From NCBI GenBank assembly GCA_016858145.1, contig JAEHOE010000130.1, positions 62,001-126,000 of the forward strand: 64,000 bases of DNA. The letters run 5' to 3'. Below, piece after piece: positions 38,377 through 48,201 of this stretch. The DNA is from Edaphochlamys debaryana. Its lineage: Eukaryota; Chlorophyta; Chlorophyceae; Chlamydomonadales. Under the pieces are notes generated by a model. The model worked only from the letters and a program-made list of their open reading frames with translations, was not told the DNA's origin and did no database searches. Numbering within the stretch: position 1 is the first letter of the stretch; every line of letters begins with the position of its first letter. Made by a program: the position numbers and the translations under genes.

Positions 38377-39717
38377 GACTAGCAGACGAGGGCTTCACTG
38401 CATAGCTTGATGGCATAATTGGTTATAGGGCTTGGACAACGAGGGCGGCAGAGGCACATGACGGCCTCAAGCTTCTTGGGGCAGTTTCTATGGGCAGACA
38501 CTTGCTTCGCCCTCCAGTGTACCTAATAAGGGACTCTGCTGCATAGCCTCCTTGGCATAGTTTCTCGTGCATGTCCTTCAAGGCAATCTTGTGTTGCAAC
38601 AACAGCATTAGCGGGATTGCCCATACCGGGACGCAGGGTGGCGGATACCGGTACGCATTTGGCGGACAATACTGGTGGCAGTTGCATTACGTAATTTGCA
38701 TGCCTGTGGTGCATTGCGCATTTTGCACAGCGGATTTGTTCTGGATCTAGACGATACTGCACAGAGCGTGATCCGGTGCCCCTAGACCAAGGTTAAGGGA
38801 AACACTGAGCACAGTTAGGCATGGCCATTAGCAAGCTTACTAAGCCTTAAGGCTAAAGGGTATTTTCTGCTTGTGCTTTGGGGGCAAGTGGGGGATGGTA
38901 CAGGGGTAGGAGGGGAGGGTCGTGAGGTGGGCGAACTTGAGTGCGTTTTGCGGCACGGCCTTGTCGGCTTGTGCTGGCTTTCAGGTGTGCGGCCCGCCGT
39001 GGGCAGCGCTGGTACGACCCGGAGGCCCCTGGAGCAGTGCGGCAAGGCCGGAACGCCTGGCTCATGAGCGCGAAGCCCGAGCCTGGCACAGACCCCGAAA
39101 GGCCGACCCAGGACCGACCGCGGAGCCCTACAGCCCTCCAGTCACAGCAGCCGCAGCCACAGGGCAGGGCATTGCAGGGCGGCATGAGGAGTGCCGTACG
39201 GGGCCGTACTGCGGTGCGGTGTGTGCACAATGATGGTGCCAGGATTGTAGCCGGAGTGCTGGGCCGGAGTGCGGCGCACAAACGACAAGCTGCGCCATTG
39301 TTTTTGGAGCACATAACGAGTCTTCCATACCCGCCAACTCCCCGGCGCTGAAACATTTTGCAGCGGAGTGCAGACTTTGACCGACGACACAGACGGCTTG
39401 CGTCTTTGAGCCTTTCTTACGACTCTGAGCATAGAGCCGCGTGCTGCTTGCATTTGACATTCGTGCTTGGAACTAGGCCGACATCGGACCGGGGCGCTGC
39501 GCTCCTGGAGCCAAACCTTCTTGTTGGTGAGAGGCACTCACTGACACATGCGGCGGGGCAGGACACAATGGACATTCCCTTGCCCACGACTTGAACCCAT
39601 CGCTTTGACCATCCCCCAGCCCCCGCGCACATCCTTCTAGCCAGAACCGTCTCACCCACCCCGCGTGCCTTTCCTCCGCTCCCCTTCTGGCTTCGCGGTG
39701 GCAGGTCCGTCCACACG
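38377..39717. other. Intergenic, includes the left flank of a tandem duplication
   Basis: 38377-38900 is less GC-rich and featureless. From about 38985 the sequence resembles 42189 onward (GTGCGGCCCGCCGTGG, later CCGTACGGGGCCGTACTGCG and TTTCTTACGACTCTGAGCAT), that is, the 5' flank of the paralogous gene. The promoter of the gene at 39718 should lie in the shared part. Confidence 0.5.
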
Positions 39718-41712
39718 ATGGCTGATACAAGTCAACAGCTTGGCTGCGCAGCTAGCTGCTCCTTCGGAGACGTGCTGCGCATCCTGCCCAGCGCAGCACG
39801 CGCAACGCTCTGGCAGGAACTGAAGTCTTCCTCCTGCGTGAAAAGCGCTCGGAGCTCCTGCCGCGCTCTGAGGGAGCTTGTGGACGGCCAGACCAGCTCA
39901 GTCGGCATCCCGCTCAAGGACCTGAGTCCCGCTGAGCTGGTGGCGGCGTTTCACGAGGGGCTCTGGCTGGTGCGGAGGCCCAACTGCACCCAGGTCACCC
40001 TTTTCTCGGGCCCGGACGCGTCTGCGCTGCTGGTCCCCTTTGCCACCGCCCCTGCTGCATTCTGTCGGGCTATCACGGAGCTGTCAGTGTACTGCGATGA
40101 GTGGGACAATCCAATCCCAGGCGGGGTCTTGCTGGGCCTAACGTCTCGCCTGCCTGGGCTGACGTCGTTGGAGCTTTCGTCCCCTCCACCCGCCCCCGAC
40201 TGCGCCCTCGAGCGCCAGCTGGCGTCCTACGCCCTCTCCCTCCTCCCCAATGTCGCCAACCTGACCCTCAACGACTGCCACTACGTCCCCCTGCTGCCGG
40301 CTAGCCTGGCGGCCCGGCTGACTCAGCTCAGCGTGTTCGCGCACGAAATGTTGGAGACTCGACCTACCGCTGCGGAGCTTGCCACGGTCCTGTCTAAGAT
40401 GACTGCCTTGCGAGAGTTACACGTGAGCGTCGCGTGGCAGTGCCCCTTTGGCCCCGAGGACGTACGGCAGCTCCTGGATGCCGTACCCAGGACCTCGCTG
40501 CGCACCCTCGAAGTTCACTCCGTGGGTGAGGAGTCAAACCAGCTCTGCTGCACTTATGCCGGCGGCTTTCTCGACACGGTGGAGATTACAAACGAGATCT
40601 CGCCCGACCTGCCGTACACCGTCCTGTCGAGCATACTCGGTACGGCAGTACGGCGCAGCAGCGCGATGGGCCCCCGGCTGCGGCTGCTGAAGATCGGTTT
40701 CGTGGAGGCGGACGGCATCCCAGACCCCGACCCCGCTGCGGAGCTGTACACTCGCTGCGGCTCGATCGAGCTTGGCGATCTCATCGGTGGCGAGGACATG
40801 GATACCATTCTCTCCCTTGTGGAGCGTCTGGGCGTGCCGGAACGGCTGAGGTGGAACGTCGGCATCGACGACTATTACGAGGTTGTCCGCCTCAAGGGAC
40901 AGCGCCCGAGTGAGCCGGCGGGCGTGGGGCCCAGCAGCGGCAGCGCAGGAAGCCGCGGCGGGGGCCAGGGCAGCAGCGGCCGTGCCCTCCCCGCCGCCCG
41001 GGTGCTATCGCTGCCAGCAGTGATAGAGCGGGCGGTGGAACGGATGGTCAAACCAACAACGGGGCCCGGCGGTGACCTGGTGGTCCTCCGGGGGCCGCTG
41101 GTGCGGAGCCTCATCGCCGCCCCACGCGCGCTCCAGGGCTGGCTCCAGGAAGTCAGCGCCTCCGCGGCGGCCACCTTGGGCCTGTCGGAAGCCATCGTCA
41201 CCGTCCGAATGCTGCCGTCCGCGGGCACTGTGCTGGCCCAGGCCGCAATGGCTGCGGGGGCTGGGGCCGTGGCGGAGGCGGCGCGGCTGCTGGGCGGAGC
41301 GGCGCCGGAGGGAGGCACGGGCGTGGCGATGGTGGAGGCAACGCATAGCGGCCTGCGCTGGCGCACGGCAGTTGTGCAGGTGCGTTTCAGGTCTGTGCCT
41401 TCGAGGCGGCCCTGAGCTCGCCCGCCTTGCCTGGACTCTGCCAGCTTCCAATGGTGGTGTCTGGGCGCTCATCGCCCGCTTCTCCACTCCTTCACTGCTC
41501 GCTGGGTACTGATCACACCCTGACCGCGCCACCCTGTTCCGCAGGTCCTACAGGCCCTGTGGGATGGCGAGGCGGAGGGCGACAGCGGGGGCGCTGCAGG
41601 GCAGGCGGCGCCGGGTGGGCCTTCGAGCGAGGTGGAGCGCCTGCGGTGCCTCGTGGAAACGTGGCAGGGGCTGCGGGACATGCCAAAGGCTGTGGGGCTC
41701 CCGGCTGCCTAG
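39718..41712 (+). CDS. F-box-like / leucine-rich-repeat protein, first tandem copy, 609 aa
   Basis: Two exons, 39718-41379 and 41545-41712, GT-AG, phase 0. The N-terminal SFGDVLRILPSAARATLW and CVKSARSSCRALRELVDG resemble a diverged F-box helix bundle. Leucine-rich-repeat-like strands follow (LTSRLPGLTSLELSS, LLPNVANLTLNDC, LARLTQLSV-type, MTALRELHVSV, TSLRTLEVHS). A Ser/Gly linker near residues 400-425 leads to a helical C-terminal region (VIERAVERMV, LVRSLIAAPRALQGWLQEV) ending with LQALWDGEAEGDSGG and LRCLVETWQGL. Such proteins form expanded families in volvocine algae, but substrate and function are unknown. The start is the first ATG and is preserved in the paralogue. If the F-box is real, it may act as a substrate receptor in an SCF ubiquitin ligase. 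Confidence 0.75.
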
Positions 41713-42861
41713 CCGAGGGAGCTGCTGCTGTTGGCCAGGGGTGGCGGGTGCAGTGTAGGCCGGGCTTGCATGCGTACCATATGCCGTACGCCATGCACAC
41801 CTTGGCGGCCCGAGGACTGTTCTACGGGATTCGGGAAGCTAGGACTGACAACTCTAGGTCAAGGCGGAACTCCGGAGTTTGGAAATGCGCTGTGGGCAAG
41901 AGGCGGCTGGCGCTGTGCCTTGGTTGGAGGCGCCGTTTGGACCGTGTGCGCTTCCAGGGTGTGGGCTTGGGCCCGGCTGGCTCATCCGTCCCGGAGCTGG
42001 TGTGTGTGAGCGGGTTGCCTCTTCGAGCTGAGCGGACACATTTTGCGGGACTGTCCGCGGCCGGCAGATTCTCCAAGGAAGGCAACAAGGCCGTTGTACG
42101 CAATCCTGTCTTAAGACTTGTGTGCCGGAATAATCAGATACGCAGCTTGATACCGTAGGCAGCATAACGCCATTCTCGGCGGCCTGTCAAGTGTGCGGCC
42201 CGCCGTGGCCCCCCCTGCTGGAGCCGTGCGGCCGTGTGCGGCCCGCAGGCCCAAGACCGAAGCCAGAGCGAGCCGCGCAGAGACACGCAGACACCCCAAA
42301 GGCCCCCCCGCGACCTGGCGTAGGGCAGACAGCGGGCAGACCAGACGGCGAGGCGAGGCGTGCCGTACGGGGCCGTACTGCGGTGCGGTGTGTGCACGCG
42401 AAAAGTGAATATGCTGAATATGCGGCCCGCACAGACTACCAGCCGTGCACTTGCTCTTGAGTACAGACGAGTCTTCCTCATAAGTACCCGCCTCTCTCTC
42501 CGCAGACGTCTTTGACCGACAACACAGACGGCTTGCGTCTCTGAGCCTTTCTTACGACTCTGAGCATAGAGCTGCGTGCTGATTGGCTTTCGACGAACCG
42601 CGCTTGGTAATCGGGAGCCGACATTGGATGGACCGGGGCGCTGCGCTCCTGGAGCCAAACCTTCTTGTTGGTGAGCGACACTCACTGACACATGCGGCGG
42701 AGCAGGACACAAGGGACATTCTCTTGCCCACGACTTGAACCCATCGCTTTGACCATCCCCCAGCCCCCGCGCACATCCTTCTAGCCAGAACCGTCTCATC
42801 CGCCCCGCGTGCCTTTGCTCCCCTCCCCTTGTGGCCACATGGTGGCAGGTGCCCGCCCTCG
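41713..42861. other. Spacer between tandem paralogues
   Basis: It holds the 3' flank of the first copy and the duplicated 5' flank of the second. About 41800-42170 is not matched in the other flank and shows no recognisable gene. Confidence 0.5.
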
Positions 42862-44912
42862 ATGGCTGATACAAGTCAACAGCTTGGCTGTGCAGCTAGC
42901 TGGTCCTTCGGAGACGTGCTGCGCATCCTGCCCAGCGCAGCACGCGCAACGCTCTGGCGGGCACTCAAGCATTTCTCGTGCCTGGAAAGTGCTCGGAGCT
43001 CCTGCCGCGCGCTGAGGGAGCTTGTGGACGGCCAGACCAGCTCAGTCGGCATCACTCTCAGGGACCTGAACCCCGCTGAGCTGGTGGCGGCGTTTCACGA
43101 GGGGGCCTGGCTGGTGCGGAGGCCCAACTGCACCAAGGTCAGCCTGAGCTGCGAGGACCCGTCCGCGCTGCTGGTCCCCTTTGCCACCGCCCCCGCCGCA
43201 TCCTACCGGGCTATTACGGAGCTAAAGGTCGACTTCCATGGGCTTGGCCCACTCCCAGGCGGGACCCTGCTTGGCCTCACGTCTCGCCTGCCCGGGCTGA
43301 CGTCGTTGGACATCTCCTCCCCTCCACCCGCCCCCGACTGCGCCCTCGAGCGCAAGCTGGCCTCCTACGCCCTCTCCCTCCTTCCCAACCTCGCCAACCT
43401 GACCCTCAACGACAGTCACTACGTCCCTCTGATCCCGGATAACCTGGCGAGTCAGCTGACTTCGCTCAGCGTGGACGCGCTTGAAGACCCGAGCACTCGA
43501 CCCACATCGGCTGAGCTTGCCACGGTACTGTCCAAGATGACGGCCTTGCGAGAGTTGGACGTGGGCGTCTCCTGGCAGTGCCCCTTTGGCCCCGAGGACG
43601 TACGGCAGCTCCTGGATGCCGTACCCAGGACCTCGCTGCGCACCCTTGCGCTCTACCCAGTCGGCGAGGACGCGAATGACCTCCGCTGCACGTATGCCGG
43701 CGGCTTTCTCGACACGGTGGAGATCAAGAACGAGATTTCGGCCGACCTGCTGTACACCAACCTGTCGAGCATACTCGGTACGGCAGTACGGCGCAGCAGC
43801 GCGATGGGCCCCCGGCTGCGGCTGCTCAAGATCGGTCTTGTGGAGGCGGATGGCGTCCCCGACCCCGACTCCGCTGCGGAGCTGTACGCTCGCTGCGAGT
43901 CAACACAGCTCCGGGATTCCATGTACGGTTTCGCGGACATGGAGACCATTCTCTCCATTGTGGGGCGTCTGGGCGTGCCGGAACGGCTAAGGTCGGACGT
44001 CGGCATGGAAGGCTTTCTCGAGGCTATCCACCTCAAGGGGCCGCGACCGAGTGAGCCGGCGGGCGTCGGGCCCAGTGCTAGCGTCGGGCCCAGCAGTGGC
44101 AGCGCAGGAAGCGGCGACGGAGGCCGGTGCGGCAGCGGCCGTGCCCTCCCCGCGGCCCGGGTGCTATCGCTGCCAGAAGTGATAGAGCGGGCGGTGGAGT
44201 GAATGCTCAGCGCGGCAGCGGGCCGCGGCGGTGACCTGGTCGTCCTGCGCGGGCCGCTGGTGCGGAGCCTCATCGGCGTTCCGCGGGTGCTGCAGGGCTG
44301 GCTCAAGGAGGTCGGCGCCTCCGCGGCGGCCGCATTGGGGCTGCCACAAGGTATCCACAGGTACCGGGTGCTGCCGTCCGCGGGCACCGTACTGGCCCAG
44401 GCGGTAACGCCGTCGGGGCCAGGGGCTGTGGCGGAGGCGGCTCGGCTGCTGGGCGGAACGTCGTCGGATGGAGGCGGCGGCGTGGCGATGGTGGAGGCAG
44501 TACCGAGCGGCCTGCTATGGCACATGGCAGTCCTGCAGGTGTGTGGCGAAGCTGTGCCGGTTCTCTGGGATAAGAATCTTGGGCTAGGTATGCGATGAGT
44601 GCTTCACCTACCCTTCCGCGTCCGTACGACTCGTGAAGCGGCGTGAGGGCTGAGCCAGCGGTTATTGGCGCTTCCCTCTGCCTCCTTTCCACGGCCTGCT
44701 CCGTTGCGTTCGAGCATCTCTCTACCGGCCACCTTGCTCCACAGGTCCTACAGGCGCTGTGGGATGGCGAGGTGGAGGGCGACAGCGGGGGTGATGCAGC
44801 GGGGGCGGCGGCGGGCGGGCCTGTCAGCGAGCTGGAGCGCCTGCGGTGCCTCGTTGAAACTTGGCAGGGGCTGCGGGGCATGCCTCAGGACATGAGGCTC
44901 CCTTCTGCCTAG
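42862..44912 (+). pseudogene. F-box-like / LRR protein, second tandem copy with in-frame TGA
   Basis: Exons 42862-44538 and 44745-44912 align end to end with the first copy, at the same intron position. The start MADTSQQLGCAAS is the same. At 44200-44202 a TGA replaces CGG of the first copy (VIERAVE then stop, against VIERAVERMV). The frame stays open after it (GRGGDLVVLRGPLVRSLIGV onward to LRLPSA) with no frameshift, so the damage is recent, a sequencing error, or tolerated. If translated as is, the product is 446 residues and lacks the C-terminal helical part. Readthrough or selenocysteine is unlikely, since the paralogue has Arg here and no selenocysteine signal was found. Confidence 0.75.
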
Positions 44913-44999
44913 CTGAGGTGATTTCTGGTGGCCAGGGGCGGGGGGCGGGCATCGGCGTCGGACCGGGCATGCGTACCTTAATGGCACCCCGAGCGACGT

Positions 45000-45425
45000 G
45001 TGTACGGCGCTCAGGGACCCTGCCGGCCTCCTCATGCCCAGCCTCCGCCAGTCCCCGCCTGCCCAGCCTCCCCTAGCCCGGCCCCAACTGAGGCGCACCC
45101 GGCCCCGTCTAGCTCGGCTCCGCAGCCCGCCGCCCCCACCAGTGCCCTCGCATGGCTGCGTGCGGTGCGGGCCCATGGCCCTGCGGCCCGTCGGCCCCCG
45201 CACCTGCGGGCTTTCCTCGAGAGCCTGGGCTTGTTAACCCCTCTCGAGGCCGCTGAGGTGGCCGCCGCAGGCTCGGCATCGCCTGGTCCGTCCGCCCCCG
45301 CAGCTGCCATCGGCCCCGCTCCGAGCGAGCTTGCTTTGGAGGCCGCTCATGGAAAGCATCATGGAGCGAAGCAGCTCGGCGGCCCAGCCTTCTCCCGTAG
45401 AGCGGGAGGAGGCGGAGACATGTGA
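45000..45425 (+). pseudogene. Unknown ORF, first copy of a duplicated domain
   Basis: The frame carries SAPQPAAPTSALAWLRAV and FLESLGLLTPLEAAEVAAAG, then PSELALEA, and stops soon after. The same block recurs at about 45890-46090. A related continuation (acidic, EEAETCEEEEAHSDH) lies in another frame just downstream, which suggests a frameshift. I do not recognise the family. Confidence 0.4.
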
Positions 45426-45579
45426 AGAGGAGGAGGCCCACTCCGACCACGGCTGCAGCCGTGGGTGGGCGGACGATGCAGAAATGGCGGGGCACTGGGC
45501 AAGCCGTCCAGGCGTGGATCGTCGTGGACGGCGAGGCCGGCGCTCAGGGGACCGCCGAGGAGGAGGTCAAGGAGGAGGC

Positions 45580-46356
45580 TGACGAGGAGGTCGACGAGGC
45601 GGGCCTCGGGGGCCCCATCAGCGCCCCGCAGCCGCTGCCACCGCCCTGGACCCACGCCGCGGGCACTGAGGCGGACGCGGCAGGGGCGAGCGGAGGGGAG
45701 ATGGTACGGACGCGTACCGCTTCCCTGGCTTCAGCGCCAACGTCCCCAGTGCTGACGCGGATGCTTCCGTAGCGGGGCCCGAGCTGGTCGGTGCCGGAGG
45801 GGCGCCGGCAGCTGAGCCCATGAGCCCTGCCTCCCCGGTCTCTACCCCTGGGGAGGGGCCCGGGCCTCAGCCGCACGCCAGCTCCGCTCCGCAGCCCCCC
45901 GCCCCGACCAGCGCCCTCGCGTGGCTGTGTGCGGTGTGGGCCCTGAGCCCTGCGGGCTCCGAGGCCTTCCTCGAGAGCCTGGGCTTGATCACCCCTCTCG
46001 AGGCCGCCGAGGTGGCCGCCGCCGGAGACTCACGCCGACTGTCGGCCCCCTCTGCCGCCAATGGCCCTGCTCGGAGCGAGCTTGCCTCTGAGGCTTCGTT
46101 CGGCGGCTGGGGCTCAGGTGGCGAGGCGGAGGACTTGGGGGGGGAGGCGGAGGTCGGGAGCCCCTGCACCGGAACGGCGGTGGAGGAGGCCGATTAGGAA
46201 GGCGAGGAGGCGGGCCCTGCGTGGTGCTGCACCCAGCCACAGCCGCAGCCGCAGCTGCTGCCCTGGGTGCAGGGGTGTGGTGCGGAGGCGGCAGAGGCGA
46301 TCGTCGCGGAGCTGGGCTACGGCTTCCGGTATGCCGGCCTGTGCGCCGACTGCTGA
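45580..46356 (+). pseudogene. Unknown ORF, second copy of the duplicated domain, with in-frame TAG
   Basis: The frame is open from about 45580 (YRFPGFSANVPSADADASV) through SAPQPPAPTSALAWLCAV and FLESLGLITPLEAAEVAAAG to a TAG at 46195-46197. It then continues in the same frame with acidic sequence (EGEEAG) and AIVAELGYGFRYAGLCADC to TGA at 46354-46356. TAG differs from a Glu codon by one base, and Glu would fit the acidic context. No start or splice structure is certain. Confidence 0.4.
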
Positions 46357-48172
46357 GGAGCGGAACCCGGGCCTGAACCCTGGCGGTACACGTCCGGCAA
46401 CTGCCCCAGCCCAGCCCTTGTCAGCAGCGGGGCCAAGCCCTTGGCGCTGCTGGGCTGGAGGCAGACGACAGGAGCAGTCTAGTAACGCAGGTGTTTTCCT
46501 GAGCTGCCCGGCCGTTTCAAGGGCTGGGCTTTAAGGCCAGGGCTGTAAGCAGCTAGTGGCTGGCAGGATTGAGGCTCACGCAAAGCTGGCCGCAACAGTG
46601 ACAGTCGGCGAGTGAGGGGTGCTGGGGCGAGGCAGGAGCGAGAACTCATTGGCCAAGGTTGGCGAGTACTAGGGGGTAGTGAGCAGGTCTGAGACTACCG
46701 GCACTACAGCACTGCAGGAATGAGGTGGATGGCCAGGTGCCAACAGATGGCCCCACTAACACTTGACTGCCGTATTATTGTGCACCCCGTCGGTGCCCGT
46801 GACGGGTTGGCGGGGCTGTCGGTACGGGACTGTACGGTATGCGGTATGCGCGGGATGAACAAGCCAGGGGATAGGGCCTGATGCCCTCAAGAACCTTGCT
46901 TGGAACAAGGGAATTGGCGCCCTGCACCCCAGTGTCAGAATAAGCAACACGATAAAGTACGTGCCACCCGAGACATGTGCATTTTTGTTGTTAATGGGTC
47001 GTCAATGGGTATGTCACTCCGGGTATGTGCGGTGTTGCCGCAAGTGCTTTCCGTTGTTATGGCCGCAGCTGGGCCAGGCTCGTGCGGTCTGTGGCCCGAT
47101 GCGGATCTGGTGACGGCTTTTGCCGGGGGAGCAGGGGGACCGACAGGCGAGGCGCATACTGGTGTTGCAGGAGTGGGCTGTGCCGATGTGCCAGCACGGC
47201 AAGAAAGGCCTAGGGCATGCCGGGGGTACGGTATGGCTTGAGGAAGGCCGACTGCAGAGTGCGCTCAAAAGGGGCAGCCGCCTGCGTTAGGGGCTTGGGG
47301 CTCGTGGCGGCAAGCACGGACTCAGGACGGGCTCTCGCAAGCTGTAAGCGAGGGAGCCTCGAGCTTTGTGCCCACCGCCCACCGTTCGGCCACTCCCGTT
47401 AGTCCCGTACACACGCCACGGGTCAAGTCAGCCGACAGTCCAGCATCCAGCGGGCCTCGGTGTCCTCTCCAGGCAGCAACGGCTGTTGTGACAGCTGCGC
47501 TGCTGGGAACTTGTCGCCCGGCCTTGCTAGCGCTGGTACCAAGCCGCTGCGCCTTGCGCCATTCCTGTGTTCCGCAACCAGAGGTACCGCAAGGGGTCTG
47601 AGCAACCAGGGGATGGGATCGGTGGAAGACCCCAGGCAGTCCCCCTGCGAGCACAGAACCCCACGCAGTCCTGCATACCTTATGTAACAGCCGCGCTCCG
47701 CACGCGAGGCACTCGCTCTCTCCTCAGCTCTGCTACGCTCCCACGCCTCTCAATCCCTGCGGGCTCATACCCAGTCCAGCGCAACTGCCCGAAACCATTT
47801 CCTCTCCACAACTCTTCACCCCGACTGCCTGAGACCCTTCCCAAACGCGGACTCCAGGGCCCACGAGGCGTCGCCCCTCAACCAGTCCTCTGCCGCCTGC
47901 CCCTTGCCGTGAACCCTCTGTACACCCCCTGCTCCTGATCCCACTCCCGTGACCGCCTTTGACCCCTCCTTTGTACTCCGGCCCCCACACTCCCGCTCCT
48001 TGCTTGAGCCCCTCGGCTCCCGCTCGCTCCCGCAGCCCCGCCGGTGGCCACCTCTCCCCTCCCGCTACCCCCCTCCTGCCGCGCTGCCGCTCGCTCCTCC
48101 CGCCATCGCAGCCTTCCAACAACCCGGCGGCTTCCCGCCTACACGCCCACTCACACGTCCCTCCCCACTCTC
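46357..48172. other. Intergenic, no gene recognised
   Basis: Only short open frames without motifs. Short GTACGG-type palindromic words recur near 46815-46850. The right end becomes pyrimidine-rich on the plus strand and leads into telomere-like repeats. Confidence 0.4.
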
Positions 48173-48200
48173 CAAACCCTAAACCCTAAACCCTAAAACC
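48173..48200 (-). repeat. Interstitial telomere-like repeat (TTTAGGG type)
   Basis: Read on the plus strand, AAACCC and CCTAAA alternate for four units, the last expanded to CCCTAAAACCCC. The tract ends 1 base before the stop codon triplet of the minus-strand gene at 48202. The unit is the Arabidopsis-type heptamer; the last unit is an octamer like that of Chlamydomonas. Confidence 0.85.
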
Positions 48201-48201
48201 C

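Larger units (their letters stand above)
38985..44985 (+). repeat. Tandem duplication of about 3.2 kb containing the two LRR-type genes
   Basis: Upstream flank, coding exons, intron position and downstream flank of the gene at 39718 are all repeated at 42189-44985. The downstream flanks (TTGGCCAGGGGTGGCGGG at 41732 against GTGGCCAGGGGCGGGGGG at 44928, then GCATGCGTACC) also match. Long stretches of the upstream flank are nearly identical. Confidence 0.85.

Noticed and set aside
39580..39665. tRNA-like B box (GGTTCAAGTC) on the minus strand upstream of the first LRR gene
   Set aside because: No matching A box or cloverleaf could be drawn, and it is simply conserved as part of the duplicated flank.
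44200..44202. Selenocysteine codon at the in-frame TGA
   Set aside because: The paralogue has Arg, no redox context surrounds it, and no selenocysteine insertion hairpin was recognised downstream.
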